Shown: positions 32,490 through 41,671, numbered from the stretch's first letter. The stretch is DNA of 64,000 nucleotides from Pleomorphomonas sp. NRK KF1 (GCF_023721755.1 NZ_JAMDLH010000001.1:992001-1056000), one strand, 5' to 3'. Notes: generated from the letters alone by a model not told the origin. A program made the numbers and translations.

Positions 32490-33329
32490 ATGTACGGTGA
32501 GATCCTGCGGACGCTCCTCAACAGGCCCGTCCAATCCGAGCGCGACGTCAGGTATTTTGCCTTCCGCCTTGCTGCGATCTGCTTCGTCATCGCCATGGTC
32601 GCCGATTCCGCCCTGCAGCTCATCGCCTTTCACGGCTGGCTGAACCTGCTGCGCGGGTGGGCGATCACGATCGTCGTTATCGCGCTGGTTGCCTATCCGA
32701 TCGGCAGGTACGTCGGAACGACGCGCCTGGAGCACCACCGCACCAAGCTCAAGCTCAACGAGAAGAACCTCGCCGACAGTCTCACGGGTCTGAGGAACCG
32801 CACCTCCCTGCCCATCGATTACGATGCCGCGCCGGAAAGCCGCCGGCTCCTGATCCTTGTCTCGCTCGACCGCTTCAAGGCGGTGAACGAGCGATATGGT
32901 CACGTGGTCGGAGATCGGGTTCTGATCCGCGCCGCTCGTACGATCGCCGAGGAACTCGGCAATCTCGGCAGCATATATCGTACCGACGGCACCGAGTTTG
33001 CCGTGCTTGCGGTCGGGTATGCCGTCGCCGAAGCCAAGACCCAGGTCCTGGCCCTTCTTGCCCGAATCGAGGGCAGTAACTTCGGCACCCTGGAAAAGCC
33101 GGTTTGCCTGACGGCATCTGCCGGGATCGCCGAGGCACCGGCCGCGACCACCTTTACGCAGGCCTTCGCAGCCGCCGACGCCGCGCTCGAATCCGCCAAG
33201 GCCACGGGCCGGAGCCGCGTCTGCCTCGCCTCGGAACCCGCCGCGCCCGGTATCGTCGAGGGCGACGAAGTCGTCTGGAGCTCGGACTTGCCTCCCCCGC
33301 CCAAGCGCGGCCGCTCCCATCGCTCCTGA
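32490..33329 (+). CDS. Membrane protein with a degenerate GGDEF domain
   Basis: About 279 residues from the ATG before YGEILRTLLNRP. Two membrane spans (about residues 20-42 and 50-70) are followed by a GGDEF-fold domain (DSLTGLRNRTSL, LILVSLDRFKAVNERYGHVVGDRVL). The active-site loop reads RTDGTEF instead of RxGGDEF, so diguanylate cyclase activity is probably lost; the domain may bind GTP or act as a receptor or partner. It sits between topA and rnr, which are usually adjacent or nearly so in relatives, on the same strand and 148 bp after topA. Function unknown. Confidence 0.8.
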   Translation: MYGEILRTLLNRPVQSERDVRYFAFRLAAICFVIAMVADSALQLIAFHGWLNLLRGWAITIVVIALVAYPIGRYVGTTRLEHHRTKLKLNEKNLADSLTGLRNRTSLPIDYDAAPESRRLLILVSLDRFKAVNERYGHVVGDRVLIRAARTIAEELGNLGSIYRTDGTEFAVLAVGYAVAEAKTQVLALLARIEGSNFGTLEKPVCLTASAGIAEAPAATTFTQAFAAADAALESAKATGRSRVCLASEPAAPGIVEGDEVVWSSDLPPPPKRGRSHRS

Positions 33330-33399
33330 CATCGCGCCGCAGACCCCGTGAGTCCGCCGTCCGATTGCGAGGCTGGCCTTGCATCGCCATCTGTGGTCT

Positions 33400-35727
33400 A
33401 TGTCGCCACATTCTCAAGCCACAGGGAACATCCGCTTGGCTCGCAAGCCCCGACCGATCGATGAACCAGCCACGCCGACCCGTGAGGCGATCCTCCGTTT
33501 CGTTTCGGAGCATCCCGGCAAGGGAACGAAGCGCGACATCGCCCGCGCTTTCGAGGTGCATGGTGAAGGCCGCGTCGTTCTGAAGCGCATCCTGAAGGAG
33601 CTCGAGGGCGAAGGCCTCATCGAGCGCCGGCACCGCCGCTTTGCCGAGCCGGGTTCTCTCCCGGCGGTGCTGGCCTGCGACATCGTCAGCCGCGACCGTG
33701 ACGGCGATCTTTACGCCGAACCGGCCGAATGGGATCCCGATCGCGGCCCCAGGCCCCGCTTCGTGGTCGTCGCCGTGCGCCGCCGACGCGGCGAGCACGG
33801 CCCGGCGGCCGGGCTGGGCGACCGGATACTGGCCCGCGTCGTCGATCTGCCGGATGGCTACGAAGGTCTGGCCAAGGCAGGCCTTCGCGTCATGAAGGTG
33901 CTGGAAAAGAAGCCGGAGGGCGTGCTCGGCATCCTTCGGGTGACCGACGGCGGCGCCCGCTTGATGCCGATTTCCAAGAAGCAGTACGAAGAACTCGTCG
34001 TCGACGCCGCCGATCTCGGCTCGGCGCAGGACGGCGATCTCGTCTCCGTCGACGTCATCCGCTCCGGTCGCTTCGGCCTCAGCCGCGCGCGGGTGCGCGA
34101 GACCATCGGCAATCTCCGCTCGGAAAAAGCGGTGTCGATGATTGCCATCCATGCCAACGACATCCCGCACGTGTTCCCGGAGGCGGTGATCCGCGAAGCC
34201 GACGCGGCCAAGCCGGCGACAATGACGAACCGCGAGGACTGGCGCACTCTCCCCCTCGTCACCATCGACCCGCCGGACGCCAGGGATCATGACGACGCCG
34301 TCCACGCCGTCGCCGACGAGGACTCGGCAAATGTCGGCGGCTATGTCGTCACCGTCGCCATCGCCGACGTTGCCGCCTATGTTCGCCCGGATTCCCACCT
34401 TGATCGCGAGGCGCTGAAGCGCGGCAACTCGGTCTACTTCCCCGACCGCGTCATTCCCATGTTGCCGGAGCGCATCTCCAACGACCTCTGCTCGCTGAAG
34501 GAGGGCGTCGACCGGCCCGCCCTCGCCGTCCGTATGGTGTTCGGGGCCGACGGCCGCAAGAAGAGCCACACCTTCCACCGCATCATGATGCGCTCGGCGG
34601 CCAAGCTGTCCTACATCGAGGCACAGACGGCGATCGACGGCTCGCCGAACGAGCGCACCGGACCGATCCTCGACAGTGCGCTGAGCCCCCTCTGGGCGGC
34701 CTATGAAATTCTCGCCGAGGCACGCGATGCGCGAGGACCGCTCGAACTCGACCTGCCCGAGCGCAAGGTGCTGTTGAAACCCGACGGCACCGTCGACCGC
34801 ATCGTCACGCCTGAACGGCTGACCGCCCATCGGCTGATCGAAGAGTTCATGATCCAGGCCAACGTGGCGGCCGCCGAAACCCTGGAAAAGCGCCGGACAC
34901 CGCTGCTCTATCGCGTGCACGATCAGCCCTCGCTCGCCAAGCTGGAGTCGCTGCGCGAGTTCCTGGCGACGCTCGACATGAAACTGGCCAAGCAAGGCAA
35001 CATCGAACCGGAGCTGTTCAACCGCATCCTGGAGAGGGTGGACGGCACGCCGCAGGCCTACCTCGTCCACGAGGTGGTGCTGCGCTCGCAGAGCCAGGCC
35101 GAGTACTCACCTGTCAACATCGGCCACTTCGGCCTAAACTTAAGGAAATACGCCCACTTCACCTCGCCGATCCGCCGCTACGCCGACCTCGTGGTTCATC
35201 GCGGGTTGATCACTGCGCTCGGCCTTGGCGAGGATGGACTTCCGAATGGCGCCGAGGACGTGTTGCCGCGCGTCGCCGAGGAGATCTCGGCGGCCGAACG
35301 GCGCGCGATGCAAGCCGAGCGCGAGACGATCGATCGACTGATCGCCGGCTGGCTTGCCGATCGCGTCGGTGCGATCTTCAAGGGGCGCATCGCCGGCGTC
35401 ACCAAGGCGGGGCTGTTCATCCGCCTCGACGAGACTGGCGCCGACGGTTTCATTCCCATCTCGACACTGGGCGCCGACTACTTCGCCTTCGACGAGGCGC
35501 GGCATTCGCTGATCGGGTCGCGGAGTGGCGAAACCTACCGGCTCGGCGACAGGGTCGAGGTCCGCCTCATTGAGGCGGCCCCGTTCGCCGGCGCCCTGCG
35601 CTTCGAGATGGTCTCGGAGGGCAGCGCCGGCCGGCCGCTCGGACGCGCCGCCGCAATGCGCGCTGCCAAGGCACGCAAGGACCGCGAACGCAAGGAGCGG
35701 ATGGGCAAGGTGAGGCGCGGACGATAG
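33400..35727 (+). CDS. rnr: Ribonuclease R
   Basis: Processive 3'-5' exoribonuclease of the RNase II/RNB family that degrades structured RNA. About 775 residues: an N-terminal winged-helix (REAILRFVSEHPGKGTKRDIARAF), cold-shock domains, the RNB catalytic domain with PPDARDHDDAVHAV holding the Mg-binding aspartates and YAHFTSPIRRYADLVVHR, an S1 domain (GVTKAGLFIRLDETGADGFIPIS, about 640-720) and a basic C-terminal tail. The start is ambiguous: ATG 33400 is reported, TTG 33379 and TTG 33436 (behind AGGGA) are alternatives. Confidence 0.95.
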   Translation: MSPHSQATGNIRLARKPRPIDEPATPTREAILRFVSEHPGKGTKRDIARAFEVHGEGRVVLKRILKELEGEGLIERRHRRFAEPGSLPAVLACDIVSRDRDGDLYAEPAEWDPDRGPRPRFVVVAVRRRRGEHGPAAGLGDRILARVVDLPDGYEGLAKAGLRVMKVLEKKPEGVLGILRVTDGGARLMPISKKQYEELVVDAADLGSAQDGDLVSVDVIRSGRFGLSRARVRETIGNLRSEKAVSMIAIHANDIPHVFPEAVIREADAAKPATMTNREDWRTLPLVTIDPPDARDHDDAVHAVADEDSANVGGYVVTVAIADVAAYVRPDSHLDREALKRGNSVYFPDRVIPMLPERISNDLCSLKEGVDRPALAVRMVFGADGRKKSHTFHRIMMRSAAKLSYIEAQTAIDGSPNERTGPILDSALSPLWAAYEILAEARDARGPLELDLPERKVLLKPDGTVDRIVTPERLTAHRLIEEFMIQANVAAAETLEKRRTPLLYRVHDQPSLAKLESLREFLATLDMKLAKQGNIEPELFNRILERVDGTPQAYLVHEVVLRSQSQAEYSPVNIGHFGLNLRKYAHFTSPIRRYADLVVHRGLITALGLGEDGLPNGAEDVLPRVAEEISAAERRAMQAERETIDRLIAGWLADRVGAIFKGRIAGVTKAGLFIRLDETGADGFIPISTLGADYFAFDEARHSLIGSRSGETYRLGDRVEVRLIEAAPFAGALRFEMVSEGSAGRPLGRAAAMRAAKARKDRERKERMGKVRRGR

Positions 35728-35754
35728 GACCGCCCGCGCCGGCGACCCGCCGCG

Positions 35755-36183
35755 TCAGACGCCGAGTCGCGGCCCCTCGATGGCCGGGCAACGATCCATG
35801 ACGACCTTGACGCCCTTCGCCTCGGCTCGTTCGAAACCCGCCTCGTTGATGACGCCGAGCTGCAGCCAGATCGTCTTGGGCGGAACCGGCAGGGCCAGCG
35901 CCTCGTCAATCGTGTCGCCGGCCGCCTCGGAGTTGCGGAACACGTCGACCATGTCGATTTCCGCCGGCACCTCGGCGAGGCTGGCGTAGACCTTCCTCCC
36001 CTGCAGTTGCTGTCCGGCGAGACCGGGATTGATCGGATACACCTCGTAGCCGCGCCCGATCAGGAACCCCATGACGCCATAGACGGGGCGAGACGGGTTC
36101 TGGCTGGCGCCGACCACGGCGATGGTCCGCGTCTCCTCGAGGATGCGGGTGATGTCGTCGTCGGTCTTTCCATCCATGGCCAT
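35755..36183 (-). CDS. CoA-binding domain protein (YccU-like)
   Basis: 142-residue stand-alone CoA-binding/Rossmann protein. Characteristic pieces are IAVVGASQNPSRPVYGVMGFL, YEVYPINPGL, VDMVDVFRNSE-like (IDMVDVFRNSEA), TIWLQLGVINE and VVMDRCPAIEGPRL. The conserved Cys in MDRCPAIE is present. Homologues bind CoA but their role is undefined. The ATG at 36183 follows AGGAG with 8-bp spacing, better than the in-frame ATG at 36210. Lies 23 bp downstream of the VOC gene on the same strand, so the two likely form an operon. Confidence 0.88.
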   Translation of the reverse strand: MAMDGKTDDDITRILEETRTIAVVGASQNPSRPVYGVMGFLIGRGYEVYPINPGLAGQQLQGRKVYASLAEVPAEIDMVDVFRNSEAAGDTIDEALALPVPPKTIWLQLGVINEAGFERAEAKGVKVVMDRCPAIEGPRLGV

Positions 36184-36206
36184 CGGTGACACTCCTTCTT
36201 GCGCGT

Positions 36207-36641
36207 TCAAAGCGTCACTATGCCATGATCGTCGACCTTCACGAAGGGATTGTGGGCAACCTCCCAGAGATGGCCATCGGGATCGGCGAAATATCCTGAG
36301 TAACCGCCCCAGAATACCTTTTGCGGTTTTTTCCTGAGCGTCGCTCCCGAGGCGAGCGCGTGCGCCATGGCGGCGTCCACCGCTTCCTCGGAGGAGTAGT
36401 TGCGGGCAAGCGTCACGCCGTCGAAGCCCTGACCGTCGTTCTCCACGTCGGCATCCTCGGCAAGCAGGTCCCTCGGATAAAGCGCAAGCACGACCCCAGC
36501 AAGTTGGAAGAAGACGATCTGTTCGCCGGAACCGGGTCCGGCCGTGAGACCGAGCGCTTCGTAAAAGGCGCGCGAGCGTTCAAGGTCGGCAACGCCGAGG
36601 GAAATCATCGATACGGTAGGAAAATGCATCTCTCCGGTCAT
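36207..36641 (-). CDS. VOC (glyoxalase/dioxygenase superfamily) protein
   Basis: 144 residues with a paired beta-alpha-beta-beta-beta layout: MISLGVADLERSRAFYEALGL opens the first module and GYSGYFADPDGHLWEVAHNP closes the second, the typical metal-site end with Glu. Members include glyoxalases and antibiotic-binding proteins; nothing here picks a substrate. Start ATG follows GGGAGAGG. First gene of a two-gene unit with the CoA-binding protein, divergent from fabG. Confidence 0.88.
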   Translation of the reverse strand: MTGEMHFPTVSMISLGVADLERSRAFYEALGLTAGPGSGEQIVFFQLAGVVLALYPRDLLAEDADVENDGQGFDGVTLARNYSSEEAVDAAMAHALASGATLRKKPQKVFWGGYSGYFADPDGHLWEVAHNPFVKVDDHGIVTL

Positions 36642-36845
36642 GGTCCTCTCCCTGTCTGTTCCCCGAAACTACGCCTGCCCACCCCAATCTCCGTCAGCAG
36701 TCGATGGCCGATCCATGGGCGAAGTGAACGGCAAAGGCGGGAAAACAAGCCGTTGGCGCTTGACTCGGCGCGGCCGACGTGGTGTCAGGCCGTCAAGCGA
36801 GCCGTCGGCGACAGCCGGCCGGACGCATGAACGAGGTGGAAAGCC

Positions 36846-37583
36846 ATGTTCGACTTGACTGGAATGACGGCACTGGTCACCGGCGCGTCCGGCGGCATCG
36901 GCGGTGCGATTGCGACTGCTCTGCATACGCAGGGTGCGAAGGTGGCGCTCTCCGGCACCCGCGTCGCCCCTCTTGAGGAGCTGGCCGGTCGGCTGGGCGA
37001 GCGCACCCATATCGTCACCGGCAACCTGTCCGATCGTGCCGATGTCGACCGCCTGTTCGCCGACGCCGAAGCCGCCCTCGGTCAAGTCGACATTCTGATC
37101 AACAACGCCGGCATCACCCGCGACGGGTTGTTCATGCGCATGAAGGACGAGGACTGGGACCAGGTGATCGAGGTCAATCTCACCTCCGGCTTCCGTCTGG
37201 CCCGCGCGGCGATCAAGGGCATGATGAAGCGTCGCTTCGGCCGCGTCATCGGCATCACCTCCATCGTTGGCGTGACGGGCAACCCCGGCCAGGGCAACTA
37301 TGCCGCCGCCAAGGCCGGCATGATCGGCATGACCAAGGCGCTGGCCGCCGAGGTGGCGACGCGCGGCATCACCGCCAACTGCGTGGCGCCCGGCTTCATC
37401 GAGACCGCGATGACCGACGCGCTCAACGACAAGCAGAAGGAAGGCACGCTCGCCAACGTGCCGATGGGGCGGCTCGGCACCTCCGAGGAGATCGCCGCCG
37501 CCTGCGTCTATCTTGCAAGCCGCGAGGCCGCCTACGTCACCGGCCAGACGCTGCACGTCAACGGCGGCATGGCGATGATCTGA
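36846..37583 (+). CDS. fabG: 3-oxoacyl-[acyl-carrier-protein] reductase
   Basis: NADPH-dependent short-chain dehydrogenase reducing 3-ketoacyl-ACP in fatty-acid elongation. 245 residues: nucleotide loop TGASGGIG (12-19), NNAG at 86-89, catalytic Ser139, Tyr152 and Lys156 (GITSIVG, GNYAAAKAG), and the C-terminal dinucleotide/substrate part GQTLHVNGGMAMI. Followed by acpP and fabF as usual, but fabD, which normally precedes fabG in relatives, is not present upstream. A terminator-like hairpin follows directly, so acpP likely has its own promoter. Confidence 0.96.
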   Translation: MFDLTGMTALVTGASGGIGGAIATALHTQGAKVALSGTRVAPLEELAGRLGERTHIVTGNLSDRADVDRLFADAEAALGQVDILINNAGITRDGLFMRMKDEDWDQVIEVNLTSGFRLARAAIKGMMKRRFGRVIGITSIVGVTGNPGQGNYAAAKAGMIGMTKALAAEVATRGITANCVAPGFIETAMTDALNDKQKEGTLANVPMGRLGTSEEIAAACVYLASREAAYVTGQTLHVNGGMAMI

Positions 37584-38089
37584 TTGGCAGGCCGGCGCGA
37601 TGCCGGCCTTCCGTTTAGGGTTTCGCAGATGGTGAAGGAACCATTTGCGATCGTCAGCGGTTTCGCCGGACATATTCGGCTCGAATTGAAATGAACCGAG
37701 CCACGAGAGTATGTCCAAACGATTGACTTCGGAGCGTTTCCTTCCCGATCGGACGGTTTTATCCGAGCGGGAAATGCTCTGGGGGCCGCTAGTCAGCAGG
37801 GGCGAAGTGTGTTACCAAGCCCGCGATCTGATCGGGAACCGTCCGAGGACCCGCCCGAAGGTCGTGAGCACGAGCATGGGCTGAGATCGCCACGATTTCC
37901 GAGGGGTTCGGACTTGTTCGACCCCGGGGGCGGGCGATCGGACCAACCGGGGGAGTGCCGTCAGGCACTGGCATGCTCGACACCTTCGGTAGCCGGTCAC
38001 CGTCGCCATGATCTCGCGAATGCGAGGCAGGCGGCGAGCGGCCGACGTCCCGTTCGGCAATGGATTTGGACTAACAAGGATCCGTGAAC
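37584..38089. other. Long structured intergenic region upstream of acpP
   Basis: Just over 500 bp with no credible gene. It holds the fabG terminator and several further inverted repeats: 37623-37652 (TCGCAGATGG/CCATTTGCGA), 37668-37716 (nested arms GGACATA/TATGTCC and GGCTCG/CGAGCC) and 37954-37969 (AGTGCC/GGCACT). The acpP promoter must be here. A long leader or a small RNA is possible but not shown. Confidence 0.6.
37589..37609 (+). terminator. Hairpin terminator after fabG
   Basis: Arms AGGCCGGC/GCCGGCCT with a 5-nt loop, 5 bp after the fabG stop. Only a short T run (TT, then CCGTTT), so termination may be partial. Confidence 0.6.
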
Positions 38090-38326
38090 ATGAGCGAAGT
38101 CGCTGAAAAGGTGAAGAACATCGTCATCGACCATCTCGGCGTGGACGCCGACAAGGTGGTTCTCGAGGCCTCCTTCATCGAAGATCTGGGTGCTGACTCT
38201 CTCGACACCGTCGAGCTGGTCATGGCCTTCGAAGAAGCTTTTGGCGTCGAGATTCCCGACGATGCCGCCGAGACGATCCTGACGGTCGGCGACGCCGTCA
38301 AGTTCCTCGAGAAGGCGACGGCCTGA
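38090..38326 (+). CDS. acpP: Acyl carrier protein
   Basis: 78-residue acidic four-helix carrier of growing acyl chains. The phosphopantetheine attachment serine is in GADSLDTVE (Ser37), with the flanking helix-II consensus [12 protein letters not shown] and [16 protein letters not shown]. The ATG is preceded by AAGGA with 9-bp spacing; a GTG two codons upstream is too close to that site. Flanked by its own long leader and a strong terminator, consistent with high independent expression of this abundant protein. Confidence 0.98.
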   Translation: MSEVAEKVKNIVIDHLGVDADKVVLEASFIEDLGADSLDTVELVMAFEEAFGVEIPDDAAETILTVGDAVKFLEKATA

Positions 38327-38348
38327 TTTCCGGACGCGTTCGGCTGGG

Positions 38349-38380
38349 AAGCAGTTCCTCACAAAGGAACTGCTTTCTTT
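38349..38380 (+). terminator. Rho-independent terminator after acpP
   Basis: Perfect 10-bp arms AAGCAGTTCC/GGAACTGCTT with a 7-nt loop, followed by TCTTT. Located 22 bp after the acpP stop. Confidence 0.88.
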
Positions 38381-38552
38381 GCTTGACAACGCGTTTGCTG
38401 GACCGGTGCCGGCTGCGAGGCCGGCAGCTTTCTCGGCCGGCCCGGCCAGCTGAACGGTCCTTACGCTCCGTCAATTGCGTCCCGCTCGCACGTGTCCTCC
38501 CCATGACGGCGACGGACCCGGCGGAGACGACCAACAGGGAGGCTCTCGTCCG

Positions 38553-39815
38553 ATGAGACGAGTCGTCATCACCGGTCTCGGCATGGTCACGCCGCTCGGC
38601 TGCGGTGTCGAGCACAACTGGTCCGCCATCAAGGCGGGCAAAAGCGGCATTCGCCACATCGATTCCTTCCCCGTCGATGATATCGCCTGTCAGATCGCTG
38701 GCCTCATTCCGCGCGGCGACGGCACCAACGGCACGTTCAATCCCGACCTCGCCATGGATCCGAAGGACCAGCGCAAGGTCGACGATTTCATCATCTTCGC
38801 GCTGGAGGCCGCCCGTCAGGCGGTCGAGGACAGCGGCTGGAAGCCGACCGAGTATGACGATCAGGCCCGCTCCGGCGTACTGGTCGGCTCGGGCATCGGC
38901 GGCATCAACGGCATCGTCGAAGCAGGTTACACGCTGCGCGACAAGGGGCCGCGTCGCGTCTCCCCCTTCTTCATCCCCGGCCGACTGATCAACCTCACCG
39001 CCGGCTACATCTCCATCGCCCACGGCTACAAGGGCCCGAACTCGTCGGTGGTCACCGCCTGCTCGACCGGCTCGCACGCCATCGGCGACGCGGCGCGCCT
39101 GATCGCCAACGATGAAGCCGACGTGATGATCGCCGGCGGTTCGGAAAGCCCGGTCTGCCGCATCTCGCTGGCCGGCTTTGCGTCGATGAAGGCGCTCTGC
39201 TTCACCTTCAACGACCGGCCGGAACAGGGCTCGCGCCCCTACGACCGCGATCGTGACGGCTTCGTCATGGGCGAAGGCGCCGGTGTCGTCGTCGTCGAGG
39301 AACTGGAGCACGCCAAGAAGCGTGGCGCCACCATCTATGGCGAGATCGTCGGCTACGGCATGTCGGGCGACGCCTATCACATCACCGCCCCGTCCGAGGA
39401 CGGCGACGGTGCGTTCCGCTGCATGAAGGCCGCCCTGCGCCACGCCAAGATTTCGCCGGACGAGATCGGCTACGTCAACGCCCACGGCACCTCGACCATG
39501 GCCGACGGGATAGAGGTCGGCGCGGTCGAGCGACTGTTCGGCGACGCGGCCAAGAACCTCGCCATGTCGTCGACCAAGTCGATGACCGGCCACCTCCTCG
39601 GCGCCGCCGGCGCCATCGAGGCGATCTACTCGACGCTCGCCGTGCGCGACGGCATCCTGCCGCCGACCATCAACCTCGACAATCCCAACGTCGAGACGAC
39701 GATCGATCTCGTGCCGCACAAGGCCAAGGAAAAGAAGCTGCGCTACGCGCTCTCCAACTCCTTCGGCTTCGGTGGAACCAACGCCTCGCTGATCGTCAAG
39801 GCCTTCGAAGGCTGA
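38553..39815 (+). CDS. fabF: 3-oxoacyl-[acyl-carrier-protein] synthase II
   Basis: Condensing enzyme that elongates acyl-ACP with malonyl-ACP. 420 residues from an ATG preceded by GGGAGG; the longer in-frame leader from 38475 is not conserved-looking. The Cys-His-His triad is visible: Cys170 in VTACSTGSHA, His311 in NAHGTST and His347 in MTGHLLGAAG. C-terminal LSNSFGFGGTNASLIV is typical. Lies between the acpP terminator and a second terminator, so it is probably a single-gene transcript. Confidence 0.97.
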   Translation: MRRVVITGLGMVTPLGCGVEHNWSAIKAGKSGIRHIDSFPVDDIACQIAGLIPRGDGTNGTFNPDLAMDPKDQRKVDDFIIFALEAARQAVEDSGWKPTEYDDQARSGVLVGSGIGGINGIVEAGYTLRDKGPRRVSPFFIPGRLINLTAGYISIAHGYKGPNSSVVTACSTGSHAIGDAARLIANDEADVMIAGGSESPVCRISLAGFASMKALCFTFNDRPEQGSRPYDRDRDGFVMGEGAGVVVVEELEHAKKRGATIYGEIVGYGMSGDAYHITAPSEDGDGAFRCMKAALRHAKISPDEIGYVNAHGTSTMADGIEVGAVERLFGDAAKNLAMSSTKSMTGHLLGAAGAIEAIYSTLAVRDGILPPTINLDNPNVETTIDLVPHKAKEKKLRYALSNSFGFGGTNASLIVKAFEG

Positions 39816-40126
39816 CGCTTCATCCCGAAGCAACGCTTCGGCAGGTGGCTCGGTCGCGATAAGCACCGGTATCGAGGACGAGAAGAAACTGGCCTGCCGG
39901 ATCTCCTTTCCGGCAGGCCTTTTGATTCGGCAGGCAAAAGCTGTGGCAATCACCAAAGCGGCGCTTGCCAAGGCAGGAGTCGGCGTGTTGCTTGGAAGCT
40001 CGCCCGAACGGGCCGGAAAGACGCCGCGACCTTCACGAAAGGCGCCTTGACGGCCACCGTTCCGCGCTGCTGCCACAATCATGGGCGGAAGTGGCGGATC
40101 GCGCCCCCGTGAAGAGACTAGGACCC
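39816..40126. other. Intergenic region between fabF and mltG
   Basis: About 310 bp. It contains the fabF terminator and a small CCGAAGC/GCTTCGG hairpin near 39824-39840. The mltG frame stays open through the right half, but no upstream start looks better than 40127. No clear promoter consensus was found. Confidence 0.5.
39891..39923 (+). terminator. Rho-independent terminator after fabF
   Basis: Perfect 11-bp arms GGCCTGCCGGA/TCCGGCAGGCC, 7-nt loop, followed by TTTT. Confidence 0.88.
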
Positions 40127-41425
40127 ATGGACGACAGGCAGGACGCAGCCGACACCACACAGGAAATGAAGACGCGGCTGAACCCCAAGAGCCCGCGGGA
40201 GGCGCTGGCGCCGGAGCAGGCACCACCGTTGCCGCGGTCACGCCGCGCCCGCAACCCGATCGTCGTCGTCATGAACGCCCTGGTGACGCTGCTTCTGCTC
40301 GGCGTCGTCGCTGCGGGAGCCCTTCTCTATTGGGGCAAGGCCGAGTTCGAGAAGCCCGGTCCGCTCGCCGAGGACAAGGTCGTCGTCATTCCCGCCGACT
40401 CCGGCGTCGCCCGCATTGCCGATATCCTGGAGACCGAGGGGGTCATCGAAAGCCCCTACGACATGCTCGGCCACTATATCTTCATCGGCGGCGTGCGCGC
40501 CTATCAGCAGCAGGGACGCCTCAAGGCCGGCGAGTATGCCTTTCCGGCCGGCATCAGCATGCGCGGCGTCATGAACATGCTCGTCTCTGGCAAGGCGATC
40601 CTGCACCAGATCACGTTTCCCGAGGGGCTGACCTCGCAGCAGATCGTCAACCGGCTCAAGCAGAACGAGTTCCTGACCGGCGATGTCGCCGCCGTACCGG
40701 ACGAAGGTACGCTGCTGCCGGAAACCTACAGCTTCACGCGCGGCGCCTCCCGCAGTCAGATTCTCGAGCAGATGAAGGCCGCCCATACCAAGGTGCTCGA
40801 CGAGATCTGGGCCGGCCGCGCCCGCGACCTGCCGTTCTCCGAGCCCAAGCAGCTCGTCACGCTGGCGTCGATCGTGGAGAAGGAAACGGGCAAGGCCGAC
40901 GAACGTCCGCACGTGGCTTCGGTGTTCCTCAACCGGCTCGCAAGAAACATGCGCCTGCAGTCCGACCCGACGATCATCTATGGACTCGTCGGTGGCGCCG
41001 GCACGCTCGGCCGCCCGATCAGCCGCGCCGACATCGGCAAGCCGACCCCCTACAACACCTACCACATCAACGGCCTGCCCCCCGGACCGATCGCCAACCC
41101 GGGGCGGGCCGCCCTGGAGGCGGTCGCCAATCCGTCCAACACCAAGGACCTCTACTTCGTTGCCGACGGCACCGGCGGACACATCTTTGCCGCCAGCCTC
41201 GCCGAGCACAACCGCAACGTCGCCAAATGGCGCAAGATCGAGCGCGAGAAGGCCGCCGCGGGCAAGGCGGACGTGGACACCAAGGATCCCGACGCCATCG
41301 ACCTGCCGCCGGATGCCGACAGCGAGACATCCGACGCCAAGGCTGGCGATCCCAAGGATCTGCTCGATGGGGCAACGCCGCGCGACGCCGCACAGCCCGT
41401 TTTGCCACAGCCCAAGCCGGAGTGA
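40127..41425 (+). CDS. mltG: Endolytic peptidoglycan transglycosylase MltG
   Basis: Membrane-anchored lytic transglycosylase (YceG family) that cuts nascent glycan strands and sets their length. About 432 residues: a basic cytoplasmic N-terminus with RSRRARN, one membrane span (about 44-66), a LysM-like segment, and the catalytic domain with the conserved glutamate motif IVEKETG (249-255) and the downstream signature LQSDPTIIYG...YNTYHINGLPPGPIANPG. The C-terminal ~70 residues are acidic and low complexity, a lineage-specific extension. The usual downstream yicC-gmk genes are absent here. Confidence 0.95.
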   Translation: MDDRQDAADTTQEMKTRLNPKSPREALAPEQAPPLPRSRRARNPIVVVMNALVTLLLLGVVAAGALLYWGKAEFEKPGPLAEDKVVVIPADSGVARIADILETEGVIESPYDMLGHYIFIGGVRAYQQQGRLKAGEYAFPAGISMRGVMNMLVSGKAILHQITFPEGLTSQQIVNRLKQNEFLTGDVAAVPDEGTLLPETYSFTRGASRSQILEQMKAAHTKVLDEIWAGRARDLPFSEPKQLVTLASIVEKETGKADERPHVASVFLNRLARNMRLQSDPTIIYGLVGGAGTLGRPISRADIGKPTPYNTYHINGLPPGPIANPGRAALEAVANPSNTKDLYFVADGTGGHIFAASLAEHNRNVAKWRKIEREKAAAGKADVDTKDPDAIDLPPDADSETSDAKAGDPKDLLDGATPRDAAQPVLPQPKPE

Positions 41426-41443
41426 TCCCGGCATGAGATAGGT

Positions 41444-41474
41444 GTCCTGCGGGCCGAGCTTCGGCCCGCAGGAC
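41444..41474 (+). terminator. Strong hairpin after mltG
   Basis: Perfect 14-bp arms GTCCTGCGGGCCGA/TCGGCCCGCAGGAC with a 3-nt loop, 18 bp past the mltG stop. There is no T tract, so it may be a Rho-dependent end or an mRNA-stabilising hairpin rather than a classical terminator. Confidence 0.6.
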
Positions 41475-41507
41475 GGAATTCATGAGAGCTGGATTGCGCC
41501 GCGTTTT

Positions 41508-41613
41508 CTAGAGCTTTTCCGGTGAACTCGGGTTCGCCGGAAAAGCTCTATCTCCTTGTTAAGACGCAGTTCCGGACGCAAACCGGCACCCACTTTTGCT
41601 GGAACTGCTTTAG
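41508..41613 (-). repeat. Dispersed ~105-bp two-hairpin repeat, copy B (inverted)
   Basis: Reverse orientation relative to the copy at 10536. It begins CTAGAGCTTTTCCGG and runs through the mirrored hairpins to CCACTTTTGCTGGAACTGC. High similarity to copy A over its whole length, with differences concentrated in loops, and several compensated changes in the stem arms. Confidence 0.85.
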
Positions 41614-41671
41614 CGGGAACGGAAGCGCCGCCGAAGGGCCGTTCGTTCTCGGCTTCTCACTTCCTGGGCCG

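Noticed and set aside
33154-35070. 638-codon minus-strand frame opposite rnr
   Set aside because: Antisense shadow; rnr domains are intact on the other strand.
36760-36788. TTGACT-17 bp-TGTCAG as a fabG promoter
   Set aside because: The -10 half is too poor; reported only as noticed.
40047-40075. TTGACG-17 bp-CTGCCA as an mltG promoter
   Set aside because: No acceptable -10 element at correct spacing.
38298-40241. 647-codon minus-strand frame opposite fabF
   Set aside because: Crosses two strong terminators and the fabF active-site coding region; not a gene.
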